A stretch of DNA of 64,000 bases, from NCBI RefSeq assembly GCF_001953875.1, contig NZ_MQUR01000027.1:1-64000 (forward strand), given 5' to 3'. This document shows, one piece after another, positions 17,358 to 25,329 of the stretch. Origin of the DNA: Streptomyces amritsarensis (GTDB lineage: Bacteria; Actinomycetota; Actinomycetes; Streptomycetales; Streptomycetaceae). A program made the position numbers and the translations under genes. Each line of letters opens with the position of its first letter. Within the stretch, counting starts at the first letter, position 1. The notes beneath the pieces were generated by a model. The model did no database searches. It saw only the letters and a list, made by a program, of their open reading frames with translations, and was not told the origin of the DNA.

Positions 17358-17381
17358 TTCCTGAATTCAGGAAATCCTGAA
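17358..17381. promoter_or_regulatory. Double palindromic operator for the ArsR/CmtR-like repressor
   Basis: TTCCTGAATTCAGGAA (17358-17373) is a perfect 16-bp palindrome. It overlaps TTCAGGA-AA-TCCTGAA (17366-17381), a second inverted repeat of the same half-site. Three half-sites are therefore tiled immediately upstream of the ArsR start codon, in otherwise G/C-rich DNA. The position suggests a leaderless or very short-leader transcript and direct occlusion of the start region by two overlapping dimers. Confidence 0.85.
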
Positions 17382-17480
17382 CTATGGGGATGGGCCGGCG
17401 GACCGGCGGCGACTACGGCCTCTCCGGACCCGGGACCCTCACGCCGATGCCGGTGCCGGACCCGCCGCCCCGCCGGGCCT

Positions 17481-18473
17481 TCAGTCCCGGATCTCCAGGA
17501 CATCGGCGACGGGGCGACGCGGTGTACCGGGCCCCTGCGGGCCGTATCCCAGGCGCAGGACCATCTGGACGTGGCCCATCGCGTCGAGCGGATCGCGGGC
17601 CGTCCAGCGCAGTTCCGGCCATTCCAGGGGCTGCGAGGTCATCGAGGTGGCCAGGCCGTCGGCGGTCGCCTGGAGGAGCACGCGCTCCAGCGCCTGCCCG
17701 GCCCGCAGCCAGTCCGCCCGCGTGTCCGTCGGGGTGCCGAGCAGGGCGAGCTGGGGCCGTTCCTCGAAGACGGCCCAGCCGCGGTCCGCCATGGAGCGGT
17801 CCCGGCCGAAGTCCCGCACGGCGGAGGAGCCTGCGGAGCTGCGCGGGCCGAACACCTCGGCGGGCATGCCGTCGCGGCGTTCCCCGGACGTGGCGTGCGC
17901 GGGCGACACCCACGCGGCGGTCTCCGCCCGCACGAGCGGGTCGATGTCCTCCCGGTGTTCCGCGTCGCGCACCAGGCCGAGCAGGGTGTCCAGGTGCCAG
18001 TCGCCCGCTACGGTCAGCCGGCAGCCCTCCCAACGGGCCGCGCTGCGCAGGCCGTCCAGCAGAGCGTCCGGCACCGGCTCGTCACTGAACGGGAAGCGGC
18101 TGGTGTGCCGGCGTCGGAGAGCGGTGTGCAGTGCGGCCAGCTCCTGGTCCTCGCCGGGGACTCCGCCGATCGCCGCTGTCGCCAGCAGCCACGGCTGCGA
18201 ATCGTCGGGCAGCAGGTGCACCCGGGCCCGAAGCCCGTGCCGGGCGGCGGAAACCCGCAGGTTGAACAGGGCCGCCGCACATCCGAGGTGCAGGGCCCGG
18301 TGATGCGGGTCGGCGCGGGTCATGGCACGTTCCGCGTCGCCGTGCACCTCCATGACGTCGTCCGCCCGGCGGAAGACGAACTTCCATGGCTGGGCGTTGT
18401 GCATGGACGGGGCGGTCACGGCGTCGCCGACGAGCCGGGCGACGATGTCGGGGTCGAGGCGTGCTGTGGTCAT
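17481..18473 (-). CDS. Acg-family nitroreductase-fold FMN protein
   Basis: The 330-residue protein opens with the nitroreductase-like APSMHNAQPWKFVFRRADD and continues with the Acg signature ADPHHRALHLGCAAALFNLR, RRRHTSRFPF and a C-terminal ATSMTSQPLEWPELR, QMVLRLGYGP. Acg (Rv2032) of Mycobacterium tuberculosis is a dormancy-regulon protein that binds or stores FMN and has lost typical reductase activity. It lies 63 bp downstream of the CBS-BON gene on the same strand, so it probably shares that promoter and the candidate DevR boxes. Soluble and full length. Confidence 0.85.
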   Translation of the reverse strand: MTTARLDPDIVARLVGDAVTAPSMHNAQPWKFVFRRADDVMEVHGDAERAMTRADPHHRALHLGCAAALFNLRVSAARHGLRARVHLLPDDSQPWLLATAAIGGVPGEDQELAALHTALRRRHTSRFPFSDEPVPDALLDGLRSAARWEGCRLTVAGDWHLDTLLGLVRDAEHREDIDPLVRAETAAWVSPAHATSGERRDGMPAEVFGPRSSAGSSAVRDFGRDRSMADRGWAVFEERPQLALLGTPTDTRADWLRAGQALERVLLQATADGLATSMTSQPLEWPELRWTARDPLDAMGHVQMVLRLGYGPQGPGTPRRPVADVLEIRD

Positions 18474-18536
18474 GGCGCGGTCCTGTGGGTGTGCGTGCTC
18501 GTACGGTCAGGTCGGCTCTCCCGGGTGCGGCACCCC

Positions 18537-19205
18537 TCACCACATCAGCGCATGGCCGGCGCGCCCGGCCGCACGAGTCGGCGTGTCGTCGGTGCGGGCC
18601 GTGACGTGGGACGCCACGGCGACGACCCCGTCGAGCTGTTCGACCAGGCGCAGGAGCACCGGGAGCTGGCTGCTGCGCTCGATGCGGCCTTCCAGCGTGA
18701 CGATGCCGTCGACCACGTGGACGTCGATGTCGCCGAGCGGCACGTCCAACACCTGCGCGAGGACCTCCTCGGCGACCCGCCGGCGGATTTCGGAGTCCGG
18801 GCGCACGAAGAGGCGCAGCAGGTCCCTTCGGGTGACGATGCCGACCAGCCGGTCCTCCTCGTCCACCACGGGCAGCCGCTCGATGCCCCGGCGGGTCATC
18901 AGCCGGGCGGCGTCACCGGCCGTCTCGTCGGCGCGGACGGTGACGGCGGGGGCGGACATGACGTCGCGGGCCGTGGGCGGCTCTGCCGGTGCGCCGCCCT
19001 CCTGGAGAGGCTGTGAGGCCGATGCGGTGCGGGCGAGGAGGTCCGTCTGCGAGACGACACCCACGACGCGGTCCTCGTCGTCGAGGACGGGCAGCCCGGA
19101 CACGCCGTACTGGGCGAGGAGCTTGGCGACGTCCTTGAAGGCGGTCTCCGGGGCCACCGAGACGACCTCGTCGGTCATCAGATCCGCCACCTTGATGTGC
19201 TGCAT
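18537..19205 (-). CDS. Hrp1-like protein: two CBS domains plus BON domain
   Basis: The ATG at 19203-19205 follows AGGAGG. Frames extending upstream are not supported. The 222-residue protein has CBS1 (residues ~1-60: VADLMTDEVVSVAPETAFKD, VSGLPVLDDEDRVVGVVS), CBS2 (~78-135: ARDVMSAPAVTVRADETAGD, GIERLPVVDEEDRLVGIV) and a BON domain (~145-210: VDVHVV-like IDVHVVDGIVTLEGRIER). CBS pairs bind adenine nucleotides; BON domains bind lipid or protein surfaces. It resembles hypoxic response protein 1 of mycobacteria with an added BON. The divergent promoter region it shares with the DevS gene holds two candidate DevR sites. Confidence 0.9.
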   Translation of the reverse strand: MQHIKVADLMTDEVVSVAPETAFKDVAKLLAQYGVSGLPVLDDEDRVVGVVSQTDLLARTASASQPLQEGGAPAEPPTARDVMSAPAVTVRADETAGDAARLMTRRGIERLPVVDEEDRLVGIVTRRDLLRLFVRPDSEIRRRVAEEVLAQVLDVPLGDIDVHVVDGIVTLEGRIERSSQLPVLLRLVEQLDGVVAVASHVTARTDDTPTRAAGRAGHALMW

Positions 19206-19297
19206 GACGTCCTCCTGCTCCGTCGTGTCACGCGGGGAACGTGCGTCCGCTTCGGGGTGTGTCCCCCCACCATCCGCCCGCACACGCCGGTCATCGA

Positions 19298-19333
19298 GGG
19301 CCGAACGGTCCCCTCCGGGGGCCGTAAGGGCCC
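19298..19333. promoter_or_regulatory. Two tandem candidate DevR/OsdR boxes
   Basis: GGGCCGAACGGTCCC (19298-19312) and GGGCCGTAAGGGCCC (19319-19333) share the same inverted-repeat design and start exactly 21 bp apart, two helical turns. They lie between the CBS-BON gene (minus) and the DevS-type kinase (plus), about 95 and 320 bp from the two starts. Similar motifs occur at 22800 and 23959 upstream of other genes of this island. DevR/DosR and OsdR bind such GGG-CCC palindromes; assignment here is inference. Confidence 0.6.
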
Positions 19334-19654
19334 TCAGGACACGGGCGGCCTGCGCACGCGGCGACACGCACGTGGCGACACCGGGGGGCCGCGGTCGGGG
19401 CCGGAGGTCACCTTCGCGGCGACACCGGCGGGCCGCGCGCAGCCTCCCGGCCGCCCGCCGGACGGCCGCGGTGTTCCGCGCAGTGCGCAGCGCCGGCACC
19501 GCGACCGCGACCACGGCCGCGACCAGCGCGTGCGCTGCTCGCGGGGCTCGGTACGGGAACCGGCCACCGGATCGGCCGACGGGCCCGAGACCGCTGCCGG
19601 CACTACCGTGGGGAGTGAGGTGGCCTCACCGATCCCGTCGGCCGGAGGTGGGAC

Positions 19655-21385
19655 ATGGGCGCGGACGACCGGCCCGCTCCCGGTGGCGTGCCGCGGCTGC
19701 GGCTGGACGAACTCCTCGACGAGCTCCAGGCGCGCATCGACGAGGTCCGGGGCACCCGGGACCGGCTGAACGGCCTCCTCGAGGCCGTCATGTCGGTCGG
19801 CCGCGAGCTCGACCTGCCCCAGGTCCTCAACGGCATCGTCGAGGCCGCCGTCGTCCTCGTGGACGCCGAGTACGGCGCGCTGGGCGTCATCGGGGACGAC
19901 CGCAAGCTGGCAGAGTTCCTGCCCGTCGGCATCACCGACGAGATCCGCGCCCGGATCGGCGACCTGCCGTCCGGCCACGGCATCCTCGGCGAACTGATCC
20001 GCCACCCGGAACCCCTGCGGCTGTCCGAGCTGGCCGAGCACCCCGCCTCGTACGGCTTCCCGCCCCACCACCCGCCGATGCACTCCTTCCTCGGCGTCCC
20101 CATCCGCGTGCGGGAGGAGGTCTTCGGCAACCTCTACCTCACCGAGAAGCGCGGGGGAGCGGAGTTCGACGCCGAGGACGAGGCCGTCCTCTCCACGCTC
20201 GCGGTCGCCGCGGGCATCGCCATCGAGAACGCCCGCCTCTTCGAGGAGGTCCGCCTGCGCGAGCGCTGGCTGGAAGCGAGCTCGGACATCACCAGCGCCC
20301 TCCTCTCCGGCGTGCGTGAGGACGACGTCCTCGCGGGCATGCTGGAGCAGGCGAAGGACATCACCAGCGCCGACCTGGGCGTCATCTACCTCGTCGGCCC
20401 CGCCGGGGAGCTGCGCGGCTCGATCGCGCTGGGGCAGGGGGCCGAGGCCCACCGGGGCATCGTCCTGCCGAGCACCGACGGCACCCTCGCCGAGGCCGCC
20501 CTCGCCGGCGCCGGCCTGATCACGGTCGCGGACGTGTCGAGCGACGCGCGCGTCACCGTGCAGCCGGAGCGGTGGACGGGCTTCGGCCCGGCCGTGGGAG
20601 TCACCGTCGGCACCAAGGAGAGGCTCAGCGGCATTCTGATCCTGGCCCGGCGCCACGGCCGCCCGGCCTTCACCCCGGCCGAAGTCGTCTCCCTGCCCGG
20701 ATTCGCCGATCAGGCCGCCCTCGCGCTCGAACTGGCCGACCGGCGCCGGGACGCCGAACAGATGAGCCTCCTCGAAGACCGCGACCGCATCGCCCGCGAC
20801 CTGCACGACCTGGCCATCCAACGCCTCTTCGCCACCGGCATGACCCTGCAGAGCGCCCAGCGGTTCGTCGACCACCCGGAGGCCTCCGAACGCCTCGCCC
20901 GTGCCGTGGACGACCTCGACGCCACCATCAAGATCATCCGGTCCACCATCTTCGGGCTGCGGGACCGGCACGCACCCGGAACGGTTCCCACGCTGCGCTC
21001 CCGCACCGTCCAGGCCATGGACGAGGCCGCCGAGGGCCTTGGATTCGTGCCCGCCCTGCGGATGGAGGGGCTGATCGACACCGACGTGCCGCCCGCTGTC
21101 GCCGACGAGGTCCTCGCGGTCCTCGGAGAGGCCTTGGCCAACGTCGCCCGGCACGCCCGGGCCACGCGGGCGGAAGCGTCGGTCGTCGTGGCGGACGGCG
21201 TCCTGACCGTGACCGTGACGGACAACGGCGTCGGTATCCCGCAGGGCGGTCGGCGCAGCGGACTGCGCAACCTCGCCGAGCGTGCCGAGAGGCTCGGCGG
21301 CCGCATGGACGTCACCGCGCGGGCCGCCGGCGAGACCGGCACCCGCCTCGAATGGTGGGTGCCGCTCGTCTCACGACCGCGGTGA
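19655..21385 (+). CDS. DevS/DosS-type GAF-GAF sensor histidine kinase
   Basis: The 576-residue soluble kinase has GAF-A (~40-195), GAF-B (~205-360), a HisKA_3 dimerisation domain with RIARDLHDLAIQRL (His384) and an HATPase (~460-570: LGEALANVARHARA, TVTDNGVGIP, GLRNLAERAERLGG). GAF-A carries HHPPMHSFLGVP; the second His (139) aligns with the heme-ligating His149 of mycobacterial DosS as I recall it, so heme-based sensing of O2, NO, CO or redox is likely. It phosphorylates DevR-type regulators. Its probable partner is encoded at 21908-22627 on the opposite strand. The start is ATG 19655 after GGAGG. Confidence 0.92.
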   Translation: MGADDRPAPGGVPRLRLDELLDELQARIDEVRGTRDRLNGLLEAVMSVGRELDLPQVLNGIVEAAVVLVDAEYGALGVIGDDRKLAEFLPVGITDEIRARIGDLPSGHGILGELIRHPEPLRLSELAEHPASYGFPPHHPPMHSFLGVPIRVREEVFGNLYLTEKRGGAEFDAEDEAVLSTLAVAAGIAIENARLFEEVRLRERWLEASSDITSALLSGVREDDVLAGMLEQAKDITSADLGVIYLVGPAGELRGSIALGQGAEAHRGIVLPSTDGTLAEAALAGAGLITVADVSSDARVTVQPERWTGFGPAVGVTVGTKERLSGILILARRHGRPAFTPAEVVSLPGFADQAALALELADRRRDAEQMSLLEDRDRIARDLHDLAIQRLFATGMTLQSAQRFVDHPEASERLARAVDDLDATIKIIRSTIFGLRDRHAPGTVPTLRSRTVQAMDEAAEGLGFVPALRMEGLIDTDVPPAVADEVLAVLGEALANVARHARATRAEASVVVADGVLTVTVTDNGVGIPQGGRRSGLRNLAERAERLGGRMDVTARAAGETGTRLEWWVPLVSRPR

Positions 21386-21393
21386 CCGCCCCG

Positions 21394-21858
21394 TCACAGG
21401 TAGCTGCCGCTGCCGTAGGGCGCGTACAGGTCGAGCAGGCGGACCCGGGCGGCCTGCAGCCGATGGGCCAGGACCTGCCCGACCCAGTGGCCGAGGGCCG
21501 CGCCGAACGCGGTGTCGGCCTCCATCAGCTCGCGGACGCGCACCGCGTCGAACTCGTGGGCGCGGACCGGCGTCATGGCCTCCGCGCCCAGGCGCCACGT
21601 GTAGGGGCTGAACAGCCACGAGCAGCCCACCAGCTCGCCCGCGCCGAGCCGCTCGATGACCGCGGCACGCCGCCCCGGCACGTGCACGTCCAGGGTCACC
21701 GTGCCCGACCGGACGATCCAGAACCGGTCGGCGCGACCGCCCTCGCGGAAGAGATGCGCCCCCTCCTCGAAGTTGACCTCGGCGGCCATCTCCATCAGGC
21801 GGGTACGGACGTCGGCGGGCAGCGCCGTGGTGAAGCGGATGGAAGAGGTGGAATTCAT
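21394..21858 (-). CDS. Cyclic-nucleotide-binding-fold protein without DNA-binding domain
   Basis: The ATG at 21856-21858 has an AGGAGGG site upstream. The 154-residue protein is a single cNMP-binding jelly roll of the CRP/FNR type (residues ~20-115: FEEGAHLFREGGRADRFWIV, SGTVTLDVHVPGRRAAVIER, GAGELVGCSWLFSPY). It ends after the long helix with no winged helix-turn-helix. It is likely a regulatory or sensor module acting on a partner protein. It sits 49 bp downstream of the DevR gene on the same strand, so the two probably form an operon, and it is convergent with the kinase gene (9 bp apart). Confidence 0.85.
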   Translation of the reverse strand: MNSTSSIRFTTALPADVRTRLMEMAAEVNFEEGAHLFREGGRADRFWIVRSGTVTLDVHVPGRRAAVIERLGAGELVGCSWLFSPYTWRLGAEAMTPVRAHEFDAVRVRELMEADTAFGAALGHWVGQVLAHRLQAARVRLLDLYAPYGSGSYL

Positions 21859-21907
21859 CGCTAACGGCCCTCCTGGTTCACGTCCGACCCGATTCCGGAC
21901 CGGCAGG

Positions 21908-22627
21908 TCAATGCCTCGGCGCAGCCTCGCCGTCGGGCCCCGCATGGTGGTCCTGGTCGTGCACCTGCGCGGCGATCACGGCTGCCTGGACCCGCCGTTC
22001 GACTCCGAGCTTGCCCAGCAGCCGCGAGATGTGGTTCTTGACGGTCTTCTCCGAGAGGTAGAGCCGCTTCGCGATCTGGCGGTTGGTGAGGCCCTCGCCG
22101 ATCAGTCCGAGCACGGCACGCTCCCGCTCCGAGAGGGCGGCCAGGCGGGTGTCCTCGGGTGCCTTCTCCGCCTCCGGAGCGCGGAGGGAACGCATCAGGC
22201 GGGCGGTCGTGGCCGGGTCGAGCATGGACTGCCCCGTGGCGACCGTACGCACCGCGGAGACCAGGTCGGTCCCCTTGATCTGCTTCAGCACGTACCCGGC
22301 CGCCCCTGCCATGATCGCGTCCAGCAGGGCGTCCTCGTCGTCGAACGACGTCAGCATCAGGCAGGCCAGGCCGGGCATCCGGGAGCGCAGCTCCCGGCAG
22401 ACCGCGATCCCGTCGCCGTCGGGCAGCCGGACGTCGAGGACGGCGACGTCCGGGCGGAGCGCCGGCCCCCGGGCCAGGGCCTGCTCGGCGGTGGCAGCCT
22501 CGCCCACCACGGTGATGTCCGCCTCGGCGTCGAGCAGATCCCGCAGCCCCCGCCGCACCACCTCGTGGTCGTCGAGAAGGAACACCGTGATGGGAGCCTC
22601 CACGGAGGCGCCCGGTACGTCGGACAT
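21908..22627 (-). CDS. DevR/DosR (OsdR)-type NarL-family response regulator
   Basis: The 239-residue regulator (ATG 22625-22627) has a receiver domain (Asp19/Asp20, phospho-acceptor Asp65 in VAVLDVRLPDGDG, the switch LMLTSFDDE, and the K of VLKQIKG) and a LuxR/NarL helix-turn-helix (ALSERERAVLGLIGEGLTNR, LSEKTVKNHISRLLGKLGVE). It is the expected target of the DevS-type kinase. It should activate the surrounding dormancy genes (nitroreductase, CBS-BON, USP, STAS) through the GGG-CCC inverted repeats. It is divergent from the USP gene, and the region between holds a perfect candidate box. The longer upstream frame is not supported by a start site. Confidence 0.92.
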   Translation of the reverse strand: MSDVPGASVEAPITVFLLDDHEVVRRGLRDLLDAEADITVVGEAATAEQALARGPALRPDVAVLDVRLPDGDGIAVCRELRSRMPGLACLMLTSFDDEDALLDAIMAGAAGYVLKQIKGTDLVSAVRTVATGQSMLDPATTARLMRSLRAPEAEKAPEDTRLAALSERERAVLGLIGEGLTNRQIAKRLYLSEKTVKNHISRLLGKLGVERRVQAAVIAAQVHDQDHHAGPDGEAAPRH

Positions 22628-22799
22628 GTTCGCCTCGCCTGCTCCGCGTGACGCCGTACCTGCTTCTCTCCGCATTGTCTCAGGAGGGGGGCGAGCCCAC
22701 CCGCCGTCCGCTCCCGCGTACGCCGCCCCGGCGCGTCGCCGACCGGGCCGACGACGACACCCCGCCCCCCGGCACTCGGCGCCCACCGGCCCTCGGGGA

Positions 22800-22813
22800 G
22801 GGCCGGTCGGCCC
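22800..22813. promoter_or_regulatory. Candidate DevR/OsdR box upstream of the USP gene
   Basis: GGGCCGGTCGGCCC is a perfect 14-bp palindrome about 120 bp upstream of the USP start and 170 bp upstream of devR. It overlaps the right arm of a 9-bp hairpin (22786-22806, loop GGG). It matches the half-site GGGCCG of the 19298-19333 pair. Function is inferred. Confidence 0.55.
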
Positions 22814-22935
22814 TTTCCCGCACCGGCCCGGCCCGGGGAAGGTGAATGCGTGGCGCCCGGCCCTTCCCCCGGCCGGCGCCACCCATCACTGTCGACGACC
22901 CGGACGCCCCGCGCGTCAGTACGGAGGACAGACCT

Positions 22936-23811
22936 GTGAAGCGCACCCTCGTCGTAGGAGTCGACGGCTCCCCGGAGAGCAGGACCGCTGCCGACTGGGC
23001 CGCGCGGGAAGCCGTGCGCCGCGACCTGCGCGTGCACGTGGTCCACGCCTGGCTGTGGCAGCCCCTCGCCGTCCCCGTCGTCCAGGACCGCGCCGTCGAG
23101 GCCCGCCGGGCCCGGGAGATCCTGGAGGAGACGGAGGCCGAGCTCACCCGCCGCCACCCGACGCTCGCGCTCACCGCGGAAGTGGTGCCGGACGTCCCCG
23201 TTCCGGCCCTGCTGCGCGCCGCGAAGGAGGCGGAGATGCTGGTACTCGGCTCCCGCGGGTACGGCGCCGTCGCCGGCTTCCTGCTCGGCTCGTACGGACA
23301 GCAGCTGATCGCCGCCGCCGAGTGCCCCGTCGTCTCCGTCCGCGCCGGGCGGGGCGGGCCGGTGTCCGCGGCCGACGGCGCGGAGGTGGTCGTCGGCCAG
23401 CAGGGCGGCGTGGAGGAATCCGCCGACGTACTGCGCTTCGCCTTCGAGGCGGCCGCGGCGCACGGCGCTCCGCTCCGCGCGGTACGGGCCTGGAGCCTGC
23501 CCCCGGTCTACGGCTACAGCCCCGGCTCACTGTGGGTCGCCAACCAGCTCGGCGGGCTGGAACCCTTCGAGAAGGACGCGCTGGAACAGGCCCTGGAACC
23601 GTGGCGTTCGAGGTACCCCGAGGTGGACGTCGTCGCGCACGTCGAGCAGGGGAGCGCCGGCCACGCACTGCTGTCGGCGGCGTCGGACGCCCGGCTGCTC
23701 GTCGTCGGCCGGCGGGTCCGCGATTCCGTGCTGGGGACGCGCATCGGGTCGGTGGCCCATGCCGTCCTGCACCATGCGGCCTGCCCCGTGGCCGTCGTCC
23801 CGCACCGCTGA
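22936..23811 (+). CDS. Double-domain universal stress protein
   Basis: The GTG at 22936 follows GGAGG at normal spacing. The 291-residue protein has two USP domains in tandem (residues ~1-135 and ~147-290). Each begins with a Walker-like strand (TLVVGVDGSPESRTAADWAA; VVVGQQGGVEESADVL) and ends with the ATP-binding loop (GSRGYGAVAGFLLGSYGQQ; GRRVRDSVLGTRIGSVAHAV). The first domain keeps the complete G-x2-G-x9-G-S motif, while the second has GRRVRDS in place of GSxGxG, so ATP binding may be confined to the first. Double USPs are classic DosR-regulon members. The promoter region has a candidate DevR palindrome. Confidence 0.92.
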   Translation: MKRTLVVGVDGSPESRTAADWAAREAVRRDLRVHVVHAWLWQPLAVPVVQDRAVEARRAREILEETEAELTRRHPTLALTAEVVPDVPVPALLRAAKEAEMLVLGSRGYGAVAGFLLGSYGQQLIAAAECPVVSVRAGRGGPVSAADGAEVVVGQQGGVEESADVLRFAFEAAAAHGAPLRAVRAWSLPPVYGYSPGSLWVANQLGGLEPFEKDALEQALEPWRSRYPEVDVVAHVEQGSAGHALLSAASDARLLVVGRRVRDSVLGTRIGSVAHAVLHHAACPVAVVPHR

Positions 23812-23958
23812 ACCCCGGCGGGCGGCTCCCCCGGCTCCTGTTCCGCGGCGGGCACCGGGCGCTGCCCGGCCGGCACCCGGTGCCCGCCGCGGAAACCATG
23901 GCCGCCGCCCAGGGCAGGGGCGGTCGGCACCCCGGGAGGGCCGACCGGCACCCGGAAA

Positions 23959-23972
23959 GGGACCTTCGGCCC
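23959..23972. promoter_or_regulatory. Candidate DevR/OsdR box upstream of the STAS gene
   Basis: GGGACCTTCGGCCC is an imperfect inverted repeat 111 bp upstream of the STAS start, in a 270-bp stretch without a gene. It has the same GGG-N8-CCC layout as the boxes at 19298, 19319 and 22800. The same stretch has a second, weaker copy at 23938 (GGGCCGACCGGCAC). Confidence 0.5.
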
Positions 23973-24082
23973 TGTCCCGAAGGCCTGCCGGGCCCTCCCG
24001 GTGGCCTGCGGCACCGGATGGACTGGGGGCACACGGGGAAACCGCGCGACTCCACGGAGCCGCACGCAGCGCGGAGGACGCC

Positions 24083-24409
24083 ATGAGGACCACCCTGATC
24101 GACCTGAAGACCGTGGCGCGCGACGACCGCGGCCTGAGAATCGCCCTGGCCGGAGAGCTCGACTTCTACACGGTGGAGCACGTGGGGCCCCGCCTGCGTG
24201 AACTCGCCGAGTCGGGCCACCGCAACCTGATCCTGGACCTGCGCGGCCTCTCCTTCTGCGACAGCGCGGGCATAGATTTCTTCACCCGACTCAACCACCG
24301 CTCCCGCGCGGCCGGAACCCGGCTCCTCCTGTGCGACGTGCCGCCCCAGGTGATCAAGTCCATGCGGGTGCTCGCCGCCGATCGCGACCTGCAGTTCGTC
24401 GTCTCGTGA
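24083..24409 (+). CDS. STAS-domain anti-sigma-factor antagonist
   Basis: The 108-residue protein (ATG 24083, GGAGG upstream) is a single STAS domain: IALAGELDFYTVEHVGPRL, LILDLRGLSFCDSAGIDFF and a C-terminal VIKSMRVLAADRDLQFV. Ser61 in CDSAG is the position phosphorylated by anti-sigma kinases in SpoIIAA/RsbV relatives; unphosphorylated antagonists sequester the anti-sigma factor and free a stress sigma factor. No kinase is encoded adjacent, although two SpoIIE-type phosphatases occur later in the window. Its stop overlaps the start of the next gene by 4 bp (GTGA). Confidence 0.9.
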   Translation: MRTTLIDLKTVARDDRGLRIALAGELDFYTVEHVGPRLRELAESGHRNLILDLRGLSFCDSAGIDFFTRLNHRSRAAGTRLLLCDVPPQVIKSMRVLAADRDLQFVVS

Positions 24410-24870
24410 TCGCGCAGCCGTCCCGGTCCGCAGGCCGACGACACATGCGGGAGCTGGACAGGGCCGAGTCCCTGAGGCTCCTCGCCACGGTGTCGCTGGG
24501 ACGCATCGTCTTCACCCGGCACGCGCTGCCCGCCGTCCGACCGGTGAACCACCTCGTGGACGGCGAGGACATCATCATCCGGATCCACGAGGGCGGAGCC
24601 CTGGCCTCGCTGGCGGAGCCGGCCGAGGCCCCCGGGGTGGTCGTGGCCTACGAGGCGGACGTCATCGACCCGGACACGCACCTCGGCTGGAGCGTCGTCG
24701 TCACCGGCTACGCGTACCCGGTGGCCGACGCCGATGACGCCGACCGGTACGCCGGCCTGCTGCCGCCCTGGGTCGGCCCCGCGACGACCGGCGCGCTGCG
24801 GATCCGCCCCGACCTCGTCACCGGATTCCGGCTGGAGGCGCAAGCCCCGCGCCCCGCGCAGAGCGTGTGA
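24406..24870 (+). CDS. PPOx-fold (pyridoxamine 5'-phosphate oxidase-like) flavin protein
   Basis: I chose GTG 24406, which overlaps the STAS stop by 4 bp and gives 154 residues. An ATG at 24445 gives 141 and is the start of recognisable homology (MRELDRAESLRLLATVSLGR). The split-barrel hallmarks are IVFTRHALPAVRPVNHLVDG, IIIRIHEGGAL, VVAYEADVIDPDTHLGWSVV and a closing LRIRPDLVTGFRLE. Such small proteins bind FMN, F420 or heme and are common in DosR-type islands (Rv2004c/Rv3131 neighbourhoods). Coupling to the STAS gene suggests a joint stress role. Confidence 0.85.
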   Translation: MIAQPSRSAGRRHMRELDRAESLRLLATVSLGRIVFTRHALPAVRPVNHLVDGEDIIIRIHEGGALASLAEPAEAPGVVVAYEADVIDPDTHLGWSVVVTGYAYPVADADDADRYAGLLPPWVGPATTGALRIRPDLVTGFRLEAQAPRPAQSV

Positions 24871-24919
24871 ACCGGGCCGGGCGCTCTCGCCGGCCGCCGC
24901 CGGGCAGCGGCGCCCCCGC

Positions 24920-25329
24920 CCTGAGGCTCCCGCCGGCCCGGGTGGCCCGGCCGTGGCGGGCGGCGTTGCCGAGGAGTTCGCCCAGCACCGCCGAGACGTG
25001 GTCGTTGATCCGCGCCGGTACGCCGCTGTCGAGCAGGCCCTCCGCGCCCAGGGGCGGCGGATGGCCGAGAGTGGTGGCCGCCTCGCCGACGGCACAGGCC
25101 GCCCGTGCCTGCAGCCCGGGGGCGTACGCGCGGGCCGGGGGCGTTCCCGCGGGCCGGGGGCGTTCCCGCAGGCCGGGGGCGTTCCCGCAGGCCGGGGCCG
25201 TGCTCGCGGTCCCCGGGGCGCTGCGCGAAGACCGCCGATCGGGTGATCCTGACGGTTCCGCCCAGGTCGTCGACAGCCCGGCCGACCCGTTCGGCAGGCT
25301 CCTTCGCGCTCGACGAGTCGCCGCGACGG
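24920..25329 (-). pseudogene. Broken remnant of a second DevS-like histidine kinase
   Basis: No intact gene exists here, but the minus strand retains two kinase fragments in different frames. From ~25325 to 25230 it reads AERVGRAVDDLGGTVRITRS, closely matching the DHp-linker ERLARAVDDLDATIKIIRS of the intact kinase at 19655-21385. From ~25115 to 24925 it reads VGEAATTLGH, then INDHVSAVLGELLGNAARHG and RATRAGG, matching the HATPase N-box region ADEVLAVLGEALANVARHA. The join is interrupted by a 19-bp tandem repeat that shifts the frame. The GAF domains, the phospho-His and the ATP-lid glycine boxes are gone. The fragment starts at the 3' end of the hydrolase gene and ends near the PPOx gene. 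Confidence 0.8.
25130..25200. repeat. 19-bp tandem repeat within the kinase remnant
   Basis: The unit GCGGGCCGGGGGCGTTCCC occurs at 25130-25148 and 25149-25167, then with one change (GCAGG) at 25168-25186, and breaks down in a fourth partial copy. Because 19 is not a multiple of 3, each copy shifts the reading frame of the surrounding remnant. Confidence 0.9.
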
